DNA from: Coriolopsis trogii
Lineage: Eukaryota > Basidiomycota > Agaricomycetes > Polyporales > Polyporaceae
Reading direction: 5' to 3'
Length of the DNA: 64,000 bases
NCBI GenBank assembly: GCA_020543525.1
Contig: JAHYIO010000005.1
Span: forward strand, 682,001-746,000
The number at the start of each line of letters is the position of its first letter. The first letter of the stretch is position 1. Below are positions 12,673 to 23,111 of this stretch, piece after piece. The position numbers and the translations under genes are program-made. Below the pieces are notes generated by a model. That model was not told where the DNA came from, did no database searches, and was given only the letters and a program-made list of their open reading frames with translations.

Positions 12673-13743
12673 ATGTCCATGACCTCACGCGTTTGGCTCA
12701 GTGAGTGCACAACGCTGTCCCGCAGGTAGTTTCTGTCAACTGACAAGTCGTCCTCTAGTCACAGGCACTTCTTCTGGTGTCGGGTACGAGATGGTCCGCC
12801 GCGTACTTGAACATGGCGACATCGCCGTCGCGACCCTCCGCGACCCCATGGCACTCGCCCACCTCGCCATTCACCTCCCCACGGACCGCCTACTCACGAT
12901 CAAAGTGGACGTAACGGTCCAAAAGGACATCACGAACGCCTTCAAGAAGGTCCAGGAGGTCTTTGGCAGGCTCGACGTCGTTGTCAGCAACGCCGGCTAC
13001 TCTGTGCTCGGGGAGGTCGAGGGTACCTCGGACGAGGCTGCTCGCGCGTTGTTTGAGGTCAACTTTTGGGGTGCGACGCACGTCCTGCAGGAAGCGGTCA
13101 GGTTCTTCCGCGAAGTCAACCCGTCCGGGGTAGGCGGTCGTATTATTCAGATCACGTCGGGCACTGGGCTCGTCGGGTATCCTGCGTGTGGTTTCTACAG
13201 CGCAACAAAGCATGGTGCGTAATCAGTCTGGTCTGGAGTATGTCCGCTAATTACTCATGGCGATACTCAGCTATGGAAGGTCTGACGGAGACCTTCGCAA
13301 AGGAGCTTGACCCTGAGTGGAACATCAAGGTATGCCTCGACTCCGGGAATTGGCTTTCAGGTCTAGAGGGGATCGCGACTGATCATGCAACCGTTCAGAT
13401 GACACTCATTCCCCTGGGGGCATTCAGGACTAACGCGATCACGACGGGGATGGTGAAACTCCCTCCTCATCCCGCGTACACGAAGCCCACTCTCGCTTCG
13501 GCACAGTCCCGCAAGGCTATCCTCTCCACTCTGACGGGTGAGACGGACCCACTGTACAACGTCAAGGGCGACACCGCAAAAGCCGCCGAAACCCTCTACC
13601 GGCTGAGCCTCTTGCCATCCCCGCCGCTCCGTATGGTTCTTGGCAAGGACTGCGTGGAGATGGCGCGCGCGAAAATAGCGAACTTCTCAGCCGAGCTGGA
13701 AGAGTATGCCTCTTGGTCCGAAGGATTGGATATCACGGAGTAA
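12673..13743 (+). CDS. Short-chain dehydrogenase/reductase SDR-1 (catalytic Ser present)
   Basis: Classical NAD(P)-dependent SDR of unknown substrate. Exons 12673..12700, 12759..13214, 13271..13329 and 13399..13743 give 295 residues. Motifs: cofactor loop TGTSSGVG at about 12-19, SNAG, the FEVNFWGA Asn, Ser in TSGTG, and YSATK with the catalytic Tyr and Lys. The Ser is 13 residues before the Tyr, as in active SDRs. A 9-codon first exon, a 59 nt third exon and the same intron phases recur in the four other SDR genes here, showing common descent. Its C-terminal half is the closest relative of the broken copy at 54850..55314. No transmembrane helix or signal peptide is seen. It is 126 bp from the convergent Thr-rich gene. 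Confidence 0.88.
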
Positions 13744-13869
13744 CTCAGAGTTTGCCGTGCGACTTCGGAGCTTGATATATAAGTTTCGATTGGAAAAGCA
13801 ATAAATTGTAGTACAACCGGTGTACCGATCAGAAGGGGTATGATGATACATCCACAATCGTACAAGATA

Positions 13870-14809
13870 CTATGAACGACGAGGAGTGCCAGACACAGTG
13901 ACAGTCGTAGTCGTCGTGGAGGGAACGACGCGAGTGCTGGTCACGGTGGTAACGGTGTTTGCGGTTGCGGTGTTTGTACGGGTGACAGTCGAGGTGGGGG
14001 TCGATGTAACACGGACGGTGCTCGTCGTGATCCCGGTGCTCGTGGATGTGATAGTCTTGGTGACCGATGCGATAGAGGTGACCGTCGCAGTGACAGGAAC
14101 CGTTGAGGTGGATGTTACAATCATGGTGCTGAGACTTGAGGCGCTGCTCGAAGCAGAAGACGCGCCGGAGGACGTGGTTGACGTTGGGCTAGACACACTC
14201 GAGGGCTCAGCATCACTACTAGGGTCCGAGTCGGCGGGGCTGTCCGTAGACGGGTCCTTGTTGTTGCCGTCGTCCGCGTCCGGGGAGGAATCGGCGTCGT
14301 CCGCATCACGAGGAGTCATGCCAGTGGGGAGCCCGGTCGGGGCCGCAATGGTAGAGGTAATGGTGGTGAACAATAAAGGATCGGTGCTGGTGATGGGATC
14401 CACCGGGCTGTCAGTCGACGGGTCGCTGTCGTCGCCATTGTCGTCGTCGTTCCCGTCGTCGCTACCGTCCGAGTCGTCTGCGTCCGAGGGGGCATTCTCA
14501 TCTGCGGCATCATCACCGCCGTCTTCGTAAGAGTCGTTGCCGACATCACGACGAGGCCTCATTGTGGTGGCTGCTGTGGAGGCCGTGATGGTAGAGGTGA
14601 CGGTAGTGAACGACAACACGCCTGGGCGAGTGACAGTTTGGGTGCTCGTAAGCTGACACGAGGGCCTATTGAGCTGAGGAGCGGCTGAATTATAGAGCTG
14701 TAAGTATTCTATCCATGTCTTTAAAGTGGTTCGAACTCGACTCACCATTAGCTCCAGCAGCAAAGGTGATAGCTGCTGCGACAAGAGTAGCAAACTTCAT
14801 AGCGACCAT
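13870..14809 (-). CDS. Secreted Ser/Thr/Asp-rich protein, copy 1
   Basis: Predicted secreted or wall-associated protein of unknown function, 292 residues, two exons (14746..14809, 13870..14684; 61 nt intron). Residues 1-23 form a signal peptide (hydrophobic AATLVAAAIT-like core ending in GANA). Two related modules follow, each with an FTTxTSTI motif, an MxPR motif and a long Asp/Ser-rich acidic stretch. The C-terminal half is made of VTSTxT-type Thr/Ser repeats that would be heavily O-mannosylated. The protein ends in Arg-Arg-Ser with no GPI-type hydrophobic tail. ATG 14800 (MKFATL) is an alternative start. A nearly identical copy lies at 18507..19434. Confidence 0.72.
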
Positions 14810-16826
14810 TGCGTTGAGTTGTGGTTACGAAAGGCAGATAGCGCAAGCGAGTGAGTTTGCTGAGTATAGAGGAGATGCTGCTTGGTGAGGGAGGGATGAA
14901 GCTCATGAGGGGCTGTTAAATACTTTTTGGCTCCCCATAGTACGTGCAGGCAGGACTTGGTCGCATTCATACCGGTCGGAATTAATCATGGTCAGTTCAA
15001 GAGTCTCCCCCAACTCGTACATCCACCAACACATTCTCCCTGTGCATAGCATATCCGAGAGCATGCCAGATCACCTTGAAGTCGTTCCGACGTGGACGTG
15101 AGCGGAATGAGAGGAGGATAAGGGTGGTAAGCGCTCGGAGGAGGCTCGGGCCGTGCGCCGGGTGTCCTGAATTGGCATCTGATACCGCACGCTACGAGCG
15201 GCTATCTCAATCTCAACTCCTTTCTCCCTAATACACGCTTGTTGCATTTCGTCTGCGTCTGGTAGCGCTCAGCCTGTATATTTGCGACACTCAAGCCCTG
15301 GGTATTCTTTCTGGCTCATGAATGGTTGTCGATGGTCTGAAGGTCAAGTTGGGAGTGGGGAAATGAGCCTTCTAGCGTGCTTGCTACATTTGCGCGGCGA
15401 GTCTCCATTTATTCACATATTGTGATGAAAGGCACACTCGAGACTCTACTTTTCAAAACGAAGGACTCACTGGAGGTTTGAGAGTAGTTACGATACACGA
15501 TCGTTGGGTAAGCGCAGCCTAGTTACTACGACCGCTCAAATGTGCTCAAAGTTGACGTCCATCCGCCGATTGCCCTCCATGTATTAGGAACTGGTTGCCG
15601 CCTATTTGGATAATGAACACGCAACCTTCACTCATGAACAACGAACCTGATTACTCATCTGCCATCTAGTACCTGGGCAGGGTGAAGGGCAGCGGCGTTC
15701 GACGCATGTGTCAAGATCGAGAACGATCCCCTTTTCGAGACAGCCGGTACCATGGGAGGTGAGTATGGCGGACTTAACGAGTCTTATGCGGGTCTCATGC
15801 AGTGCAGAGTGGCACGGACACATCGAAGAATTCTTAGCTTTCAACACGTATCTTGTCTGATTGGACCTTTATAATGCAGTTCCAATGCTGAGCGGCGTTC
15901 AGAGACGTCATCAAGAAGGAAACATGCACTGGCAAGATCAGTTCAAATTGGCTCAGGGGAAGTATAGATAGGTGAGTACAAGCATCGATCAGCGCATAAT
16001 TGCCGTTCCAATACGTATCTGCCATTCAGAAGCTCTGTCATGCCATATCCGTTTGGAACTCGTGCAGTCTGTGGCAGGTTCAACCCGAGTGATAACGAAG
16101 ACTTCCTGATGTAGGTGACGTTGCATTATTCATCTGCCTTGCTGCTCGCAGTACGCCTCGAAATGAACCAATCCATGCTACTGGAACGGAAGGCGCTGCG
16201 ATCGGGTTCATCTCTGGCGTTATCTCAATCCACGACAGCAGACTTGCCGCATACCCGAGAGCGATGCCTCTCATACAGAGAGCCTCTTTCACCATGCAAC
16301 CGAAAACCTAGGGCGCGGAAGGACTAATAAAGATATGCGATCGAAGTTGCCGCCCGCGCCTCATCGGGTTTATTCTACGCATACCGAACAGCTCCAAACT
16401 TTGATAGCAACCGCCGCTGTGGCGTCCTCTCACGAGTACGCCGCAGGCAGCCTTCGATTCGGAGAAAAAGCGGTCATACTGAAATTGTATGACAACCGTC
16501 ATGCCAGTGTCTGCGTTGATTATGCGCCGGTTGTAGCTCACTGTCTCAATCACTCGTCTTCTACTGCGGCTGAATCGACAGGGCGTTCTCAATTGCGACA
16601 CATATCTACTGTTCCACAACGAATGCTTAGCTATGCACCCGGGACGCGCGGACGTCAATGATGAAAGGCGCGCTATACATTCCTTGCCACTTTCCCTCGG
16701 AGAGTCTGGGTATTCCACTGCCAGTTGTCCTCCCCGGTAATCCTGGATTACTCGGTACATTCAGTTGTCACACTCACGACCAGCCGTGTTCAACCCCCAA
16801 GCAGCGCTAGCGTCAGGCCGAATAAT
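14810..16826. other. Intergenic region; its first part is duplicated near 19435-19880
   Basis: The first 400 bp (to about 15230) is clearly similar to 19435..19880: both contain GTCGTTCCGACGT, CTCGGGCCGTG and a GAGCGGCTATCTCAATCT string in the same order. It carries the promoter of the Thr-rich gene. From about 15230 to 16826 I see no supported gene. Confidence 0.5.
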
Positions 16827-18098
16827 ATGGCCGACCCTAATGCCATATTCCAGAACTCGTTCTACATCGGAAACAGTGTCATGCTTATTCTCTATGGTGC
16901 GCCGTAATCTGCCTGCCCCTTGTTGTCCCTGACAGCCGACCTTTCTCAGGCGTCGAGCTCATGTTGTATTCCTACACCGTGTGGATAGTCGCAAGCAATC
17001 GCAGCCATGGCTACAAGCATGCCAGCAATGAACGACGTCTCTTGTACCTCAGCACCGCCCTACTCTGTATGATCACTATCTTTCTCGCCGTTCAGGCCGT
17101 CTTCGGTCAAGAGATGTGGATTCTGCACGCAGACTATCCTGGAGGATCCGGACAATATCTCGCGGACCATGCGGCTGTCTGGTATCAGACTCTTGGGAGT
17201 GCTGCCTGGATGGTTCTCAGCTTGATAAGCGATGCTCTGCTGGTAAGCTCTTCGCTCGGGTCTCCTCCAATCAAAGGAATGTCCGGCTTATGACTGGATG
17301 TGCAGATCTACCGCACCTATCTCGCATGGTGTGACTGGCGTGTTATAATCCTCCCATCAATACTCTACTGCGCTACTGCAGGTGAGAATGAATACCAGGG
17401 TGTCCGATTACTGACCGTCGCTTATCGCATTTGTCATTGTTGCCAGCTCTCAGCATCCTGAATTGCTACACTTCGGGACAGCCCAACGCGGATTTCTTTG
17501 TCGGAAAGGCAGCACACATCGCTTTAGCATACTCCTCAGTCGTCATCGGGCTCAACTTCACCTGCTCCGTGCTCATCTGCACGCGAATCCTCTGGTTCGC
17601 AAAGCGCATGGAGCCGACGCTCGGAAGCGATGTGGCCAAGATGTACACGGGCGCTGCGTCCCTCATCATCGAGTCTATGCTCCCGTATACACTGTTCGGG
17701 ATCGTGTACACTGTCACTCTGGGTATCCATCATCCTACGTCGATCTTCTTCCTCTCGGTCTATGTCATGTTCACCGTGAGTTGCCTACTTGTGAGCGCGA
17801 TTGAGTTCTATCACTCGGATCCTGATTGGTGCATGAACAGTGCCTCTCGCCCCAGATGATTATCGTCAGGGTACTGATGGGCCGTGCGCGGAAGAAGGCA
17901 TCAACGTATGAAGGAACTTTGCCCCTTAGATTGGGGAGTCGTGCGGTGCCCAATGACACCGTCCGCAACGTGCGGCGTGATCGCACGACTTGCCAGATGG
18001 CTGCCACAAGCAGTGACGGCACCCATATTGAGCTTGGTGAGATTCTGAAGCTAGGCGACTCGGCCTCTGAAGTGCATTCCATCGTGAAGAATGCTTAG
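16827..18098 (+). CDS. Seven-transmembrane protein 7TM-C (fungus-specific family)
   Basis: Multi-pass membrane protein of unknown function, 341 residues. Exons 16827..16896, 16950..17242, 17306..17381, 17447..17775 and 17841..18098. Hydrophobic segments start near residues 10, 50, 104, 137, 172, 209 and 236, giving seven helices and a polar C-terminal tail of about 75 residues. After the third helix comes a conserved LLIYRTYLAW, in the place of the cytosolic DRY region of receptor-like proteins. The paralogue 7TM-D at 48915..50151 has the same five-exon structure and strong similarity. A receptor role is possible by topology only; a transporter is not excluded. The start is the first ATG in the exon and matches the paralogue. 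Confidence 0.85.
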
Positions 18099-18506
18099 GA
18101 TATTCAGTGCGCCTGGCTGTAAGCGACCTACGTCTGAGAGTCTTCGCTTTGTATTTGCATGTACGAGATATCTTGGAGTCCCAGTCATATACCAAAGATC
18201 CTATCAGAGAGAAAAGAGAATGTTGCACACCATCTCCACTACTAAGTGTTTTCTTCGCAGCAATGCGTCGAGTATCTGGCATATTGCGCCCAAATGGTGG
18301 CGCTTGTCGCCCATACGGACTCGAAAGATTGGATACGCTCACGCGCTTCGAAAATTGCCTCGAAGCCACGACTGGAAGTTCCACATTTGTGACACATATG
18401 AGAACAGTTTGATAACAAGTGAATCAATTGAATGAGTGCCGGAACGGTCAACGTCCTCTGGCTACGAAAATACACGGGTATAATGCGACTCGAGAATCCT
18501 AGATGT
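18099..18506. other. Intergenic region between 7TM-C and Thr-rich copy 2
   Basis: A convergent intergenic stretch that probably holds two 3' UTRs. Nothing else is seen. Confidence 0.4.
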
Positions 18507-19434
18507 TCAGCCACGGCGAGAGGTGCCGGTGACGGTGACAGTAGTCGTCGTTGTCGAGGGAACGACGCGAGTGCTGGTCACGGTGGTAACGGTGTTTGCG
18601 GTTGCGGTGTTTGTACGGGTGACAGTCGAGGTGGGGGTCGATGTAACACGGACGGTGCTCGTCGTGGTTCCGGTGCTCGTGGACGTGATAGTCTTGGTGA
18701 CCGATGCGATAGAGGTGACCGTCGCAGTGACAGGAACCGTCGAGGTGGACGTTACAGTCATGGTACTGAGACTTGAGGCGCTGCTCGAGGCAGAAGATGC
18801 GCCGGAGGACGTGGTTGACGTTGGGCTGGACACACTCGAGGGCTCAGCATCACTGCTGGGGTCCGAGTCGGCGGGGCTGTCCGTAGACGGGTCGTTGTTG
18901 TTGCCGTCGTCCGCGTCCGGGGAGGGATCGGCATCGTCAGCATCACGAGGACGAGGAGTCATGCCAGTGGGGAGCCCGGTCGGGGCCGCAATGGTAGAGG
19001 TGATGGTGGTGAACGATAAAGGATCGGTGCTGGTGATGGAATCCACCGGGTTGTCAGTCGACGGGTCGCTGTCGTCGCCATTGTCGTCGTCGCTGCTGTC
19101 GTCCGAGTCCGAGGGGGAGTCCTCGTCTGCGGCGTCATCATCGCCGTCTTCGTAAGAGTCGTTGCCGATATCACCACGAGGCCTCATTGTGGTGGCTACT
19201 GTGGGGGCCGTGATGGTAGAGGTGACGGTGGTGAACGACAACACGCCTGGGCGAGTGACAGTTTGGGTGCTCGTAAGCTGGCACGAGGGCCTATTGAGCT
19301 GGGGAGCGGCTGCATGATAGAGCTGTAAGTATTCTCTTCATATCTTCAATATGGTTCGAACTCGACTCACCATTGGCTCCAGCGGCCAACGTGATAGCTG
19401 CTGCGACAAGAGTAGCGAACTTCATAGCGACCAT
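18507..19434 (-). CDS. Secreted Ser/Thr/Asp-rich protein, copy 2
   Basis: Near-identical duplicate of the gene at 13870..14809: 288 residues, exons 19371..19434 and 18507..19309, again with a 61 nt intron at the same place and phase. Signal peptide at about residues 1-23, two FTTxTSTI/acidic modules, then VTSTxT-type repeats. Differences from copy 1 are short in-frame gains and losses in the acidic tracts, a change of the dibasic MRPRRD to MRPRGD, and a different C terminus (TSRRG). No GPI anchor signal is seen. The promoter has a cleaner TATA box than copy 1. Function unknown; a cell-surface or mucin-like role is inferred from composition only. Confidence 0.72.
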
Positions 19435-19542
19435 CGCGTTGAGTTGTGATTGTGAAAGGCGGATAGCGCAAGCAAATGAGTATGCGAGTGATATAGAAGA
19501 GATGCTGTTTGGTGGTGGAGGGATAAGGCTCATGACGGGGAT

Positions 19543-19550
19543 CTTATATA
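19543..19550 (-). promoter_or_regulatory. TATA box of Thr-rich copy 2
   Basis: Reads TATATAAG on the minus strand, 110 bp before the ATG at 19434. The corresponding place in copy 1 (about 14914..14922) reads TATTTAAC and is weaker. Confidence 0.5.
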
Positions 19551-20102
19551 CGTTTCTGGCTCCCCGTAGGTGCAGGACTTGGTGACATTCGCACCTTCAC
19601 CGATTTCTACATCGCATGTCGGGAATTGTTTGTCGGCAGTGGGGAAGTCCACCATAAGTGGTGTACCCAGAAGCGCAATTCATAGTGCAATGCAGCTCCG
19701 ACAGAGTATCAGATAAATCAGAAGTCGTTCCGACGTAGAGGGTGAGCGGATATAGGAGGAGGAAGAGACTAGTAGGCGCTCGGAGGAGAATTGATGGAAG
19801 CTCGGGCCGTGTACCGGGTGTCCTGATTTGGTAACTGATACTGAACGCGACGAGCGGCTATCTCAATCTCCACCACTTTCGCTACGTCCGTCGCGTTGCG
19901 GACCGCAGCCCCGCTACTCGCCGTGTCACTCTGTCTCACGGAGATGCTTACTAGAACTCATGTTTACACAGCGACTCAATATTGCTTGAAGGCGTGAGCG
20001 ACTCCAGCGGTGCAATATGTCGCCACGTCACCCGGCTCTAGCCTCTCAGCTGTTCGGATAAGTCGCGCACACTCGGATATCTGATCTGTGAATGGCTGCA
20101 CA

Positions 20103-20110
20103 TATATAAG
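20103..20110 (+). promoter_or_regulatory. TATA box of the secreted Thr-rich gene at 20201
   Basis: TATATAAG, 98 bp before the ATG, followed by a pyrimidine-rich leader. Confidence 0.55.
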
Positions 20111-20200
20111 AGCCCTGTATTTTGCTTCAATTTTCAACATTCCACCTACTCTTCACCAGTCGATCTATCTTGACCACCTCGCATTCATCCTTCCCACAAC

Positions 20201-20921
20201 ATGATGCACTTTCTCAAAATCTCTACCATTGCGAGTCTTCTCGTTGCTTCAGGCGCTGGCGCACAAGCTCAAAGTATGTTGTGATGATATTCTAACATGT
20301 TTCCTGTAACTCATTATATGCTGTCCCATAGGCTACTCCGGTCCTGGCTTTAGTGGCTACCCCTCAAACCCAGCCGGCGGAGTCAGCGTCCCCGCTGTCT
20401 CGACCCCTACATTGGCCACCTGCTCACCTACCACCGTCGTGAAAACCTTTGCACCCACCCGCATTGTCACCAAGACACACTTCGTCGTCGCAACACCCAC
20501 CACGCAGCGCAAGCGTTCAATAAGCGGGAACTACTTCGAAGAGATTGCCCGTCGCGAAGCTGCAAAGTCGAGCGCCGCGGCATCAATATCCAGCAGTCCC
20601 GTCTCTAGTTCTACCAGTACGGGCTCCTCTTTGAGCAGCACTGCTGCTCTGCCAACGACCACTGTGACCGCAACGACGACCTCGACGTTCACGGCCACCA
20701 CGACGAGCACAACTACCCTCACCCGCACTTCGACTGCGAACACGATGAGCACGGCTTTCACCACGAGCACTGTCACCGCCACGCCCGCGCTCCGGACTGT
20801 CACCACCACGTCCACTACCACGAAGACATCGACAGCGACTGCGACCGCTACGAGCACCTCCGTTCGCACTGCTACTGTGACGTCGACAGTCGCCGCTTCG
20901 TCATCAAGCGCTGCTGTATAG
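20201..20921 (+). CDS. Secreted Ser/Thr-rich protein with a Kex2-type site
   Basis: Predicted secreted protein of 220 residues from two exons (20201..20273, 20332..20921). Residues 1-23 are a signal peptide ending in GAGAQAQ. A Gly/Ser/Pro segment and a short Thr-Val region follow, then a dibasic QRKR site near residue 63, a short segment SISGNYFEEIA, and a second dibasic RR. The C-terminal half is TTTSTxT-type repeat. It shares composition and neighbourhood with the two Thr-rich genes at 13.9 and 18.5 kb but lacks their acidic modules. No GPI signal is seen. Kex2 processing is a prediction from the dibasic sites; function unknown. Confidence 0.7.
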
Positions 20922-21660
20922 AGCATTATCTCGGTCTTCATACCTGTAGCGTGGACGGAAAATAAACGAACTGTGTTCGCTAATACCGTCAATGTACCCT
21001 CTTCGCAACCACAATTTCAAACCCTGCCTATTTATCACCGTGTTCCCAGGCCGACTTGAGTAGTCTCGGTAAGCAGAAGAGGTCACCTATCTCGTAACTT
21101 TCACGGGGCTCGTCGATGCCCTCTAGATTTCTTGCAGCAGGTTTTGGCCAGTCGACTACCTTGGAACGGCGTGCGAGTCGCTTATGCGTCGGACGAGGCG
21201 GCACTTGACGAGTCCGACGAAGCGGTTTCTCGATTTAATCAGTGTCTGACTGTCGACGGGAGCGACAGCCTAGCTCACATTGCCACTCAACTCGCCTGTC
21301 CGGTGCACCAGACAAGGCCGCTTTCTCGGAGTCCCACCGAGATCCCCCACGCGCAACCACTATGTCCGGCTCCCACACATAAGAGGTCTGTGTGATGCTC
21401 TCTACTCATAGGACTCGTCACTTCTCCAAAGCCCATCCCACTTCAGCCTACGTGAGTCTGGAACGTACACGTCAAGGTACACGACGATGCCCGCTTGCCA
21501 GTCTGGTAGCTGTAAATGCAAATAATGCCGATCGGTATATGTATCATCCTTTGCCAATCGCAGAACTGACCGCCCGAACTCGCTTGCTTGATATGAGCAC
21601 ACGCGCCGTAAGTGAGACTGACTCACCCCCGCCACTCGGACGTGCTCTTCGAGTCCAAGA

Positions 21661-21746
21661 TCGGGCGGGCACAGCACAGCATGCACGGCGCCATATCATT
21701 CTCCAACAAACTCGCGACTTTCCGATCGGCGAGAATCCCGCCCGAA
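21661..21746. promoter_or_regulatory. Paired GC-rich inverted element shared with the SDR-1 promoter (copy 2)
   Basis: TCGGGCGGGC at 21661..21670 and CCCGCCCGA at 21737..21745 within CGGCGAGAATCCCGCCCGAA (21727..21746). The 20 bp string is identical to the one at 12304..12323. It lies 275-360 bp before the SDR-2 ATG. I did not find it upstream of SDR-3, -4 or -5. Confidence 0.5.
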
Positions 21747-21939
21747 CGCTGGCGTTGTGGCTAGTCCCGCCATGACCGTTTGAACATGGGTAACTCTGCA
21801 AATTCTGAATGTGAAATACGCGCGTCCGAAGCCGACTGGGTGAGTGTTCGCCAACACTGTACGTTCTAGGACGCTTACTGACTTGTCCTGAGTGAAGTGC
21901 ATGCGCGTGCGAAACTTGAACACGTACGTGCGAACGGAA

Positions 21940-21946
21940 TATAAGG
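21940..21946 (+). promoter_or_regulatory. TATA box of SDR-2
   Basis: TATAAGG, 75 bp before the ATG at 22021. Confidence 0.45.
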
Positions 21947-22020
21947 CTCGAACGAGAGCTTGAGGAAGGTCATCGCATCCCTTTGCAACCACCGACATAA
22001 CCCACCTGTTCTTCAACAAC

Positions 22021-23111
22021 ATGTCTTCCAGAGTGTGGCTGAGTGAGCACGCCCCGAACCGTGATAATCCACACTCGACTTCACTCACAGCCATTTTCGC
22101 CCAGTCACCGGCGCGTCCTCAGGCTTCGGCTACGAAATGACGCGCTGCGCCCTCGCGCACGGCGACCGCGTCCTCGCGACGCTCCGGAACCCATCCACGC
22201 TCGCCCCTCTCACCTCCCTCCACCCCCCGACCCAACTGCTCGTCAGCGCGCTCGACGTGACCGACCCAGACGGGATCCGCACCGCCTTCGCGCGCGCGCA
22301 AGCCGCGTTCGGCCGCGTCGACGTCGTCTTCAACAACGCCGGCATGGTCGTCGCGGGCGAGGCCGAGGGCGTGCCCGACGCGGCCGCGCGCCGGATGTTC
22401 GAGGTCAACTTCTGGGGCGCCGCGCACGTCTCGCAGGAGGCCGTCCGGGTCTTCAGGGACGAGAACGTCCCGCGGGGCGGGCACCTCGTCCAGAACATCG
22501 CGGCGGCCGGCGTGGTTGGGTACCCCACCCTGGGCTTCTACGCCGCGTCCAAGCACGGTGAGTCCGAGTTGGCTGCTCCCTGACAATGGTGGTGTATGGG
22601 CACAGAGCTTATCGCGCGTTCACGCGCCGGTCGACCGGTCAGCACTCGAGGGTCTCACGAAATCCCTGCGCATGGAGATGGACCCCGCGTGGAACATCAA
22701 GGTGAGCCCTCGGCCGTCGCGCGAACACCCGCCCAGCACTCACCCGCCCTCCGCCCGTGACGCACCGCCGCACACCCGCAGATCACCGCAATCGAAGCAG
22801 GCGGGTTCAAGACCTCCCTCGGCACCTCCCTCGAAGCCACGCCCCCCCACCCAGCCTACGCCAGCCCGTCCTCGGCCGCCTCGCGCGTGCGCGCCGCGCT
22901 CGACCCGTCCAGCGGGTCCCAGGCGAGCTGGCCCGAGCCCGGGCGCGGCGTCGAGAAGATCTACGCGCTCACGACGCTCCCCGCCGGCGTCGAGCCGCCG
23001 CTCCACTTCCCGCTCGGGACGGACGCGGTGCAGATGGTCAGGGGCTTCATGCGCGCGCTCGCGGAAGATTTGGAGGGGTACGCGTCGTGGTCGGACGATC
23101 TTGTGCCTTGA
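22021..23111 (+). CDS. Short-chain dehydrogenase/reductase SDR-2 (catalytic Ser replaced by Ala)
   Basis: SDR-fold protein of 287 residues. Exons 22021..22042, 22105..22557, 22643..22701 and 22782..23111. Cofactor motif TGASSGFG near 9-16, FNNAG, the FEVNFWGA Asn, and YAASK with the catalytic Tyr and Lys. The position 13 residues before the Tyr, normally Ser, lies in IAAAGVVG and is Ala. The gene is markedly GC-rich, more so than its neighbours. Architecture is the same as SDR-3 to -5: 22 nt first exon, 453 nt second, 59 nt third. Substrate unknown. Activity may be low or altered unless another residue replaces the Ser. It is a separate copy from SDR-1, which keeps the Ser. Confidence 0.87.

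Larger units (their letters stand above)
19435..20200. other. Divergent promoter region between two secreted-protein genes
   Basis: Serves the minus-strand Thr-rich copy 2 and the plus-strand gene at 20201. The left 450 bp is the duplicated promoter block also found at 14810..15230. No gene is seen. Confidence 0.5.
20922..22020. other. Intergenic region upstream of SDR-2
   Basis: No gene is supported. It contains the SDR-2 promoter with the repeated GC-rich pair and a TATA box, listed separately. Confidence 0.45.

Noticed and set aside
13886..14530. Long Val-rich plus-strand open frame (also 18523..19155)
   Set aside because: It is the antisense shadow of the repetitive Thr-rich genes; repeated ACC/ACG codons give open frames on the other strand. 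No signal peptide or domain.
14728..14748. Sequence resembling a tRNA B box (GGTTCGAACTC)
   Set aside because: Lies in the intron of Thr-rich copy 1, and no matching A box or cloverleaf could be built.
22043..22561. Arg-rich plus-strand frame overlapping SDR-2
   Set aside because: Frame-shifted reading of the GC-rich SDR-2 exon, composition only.
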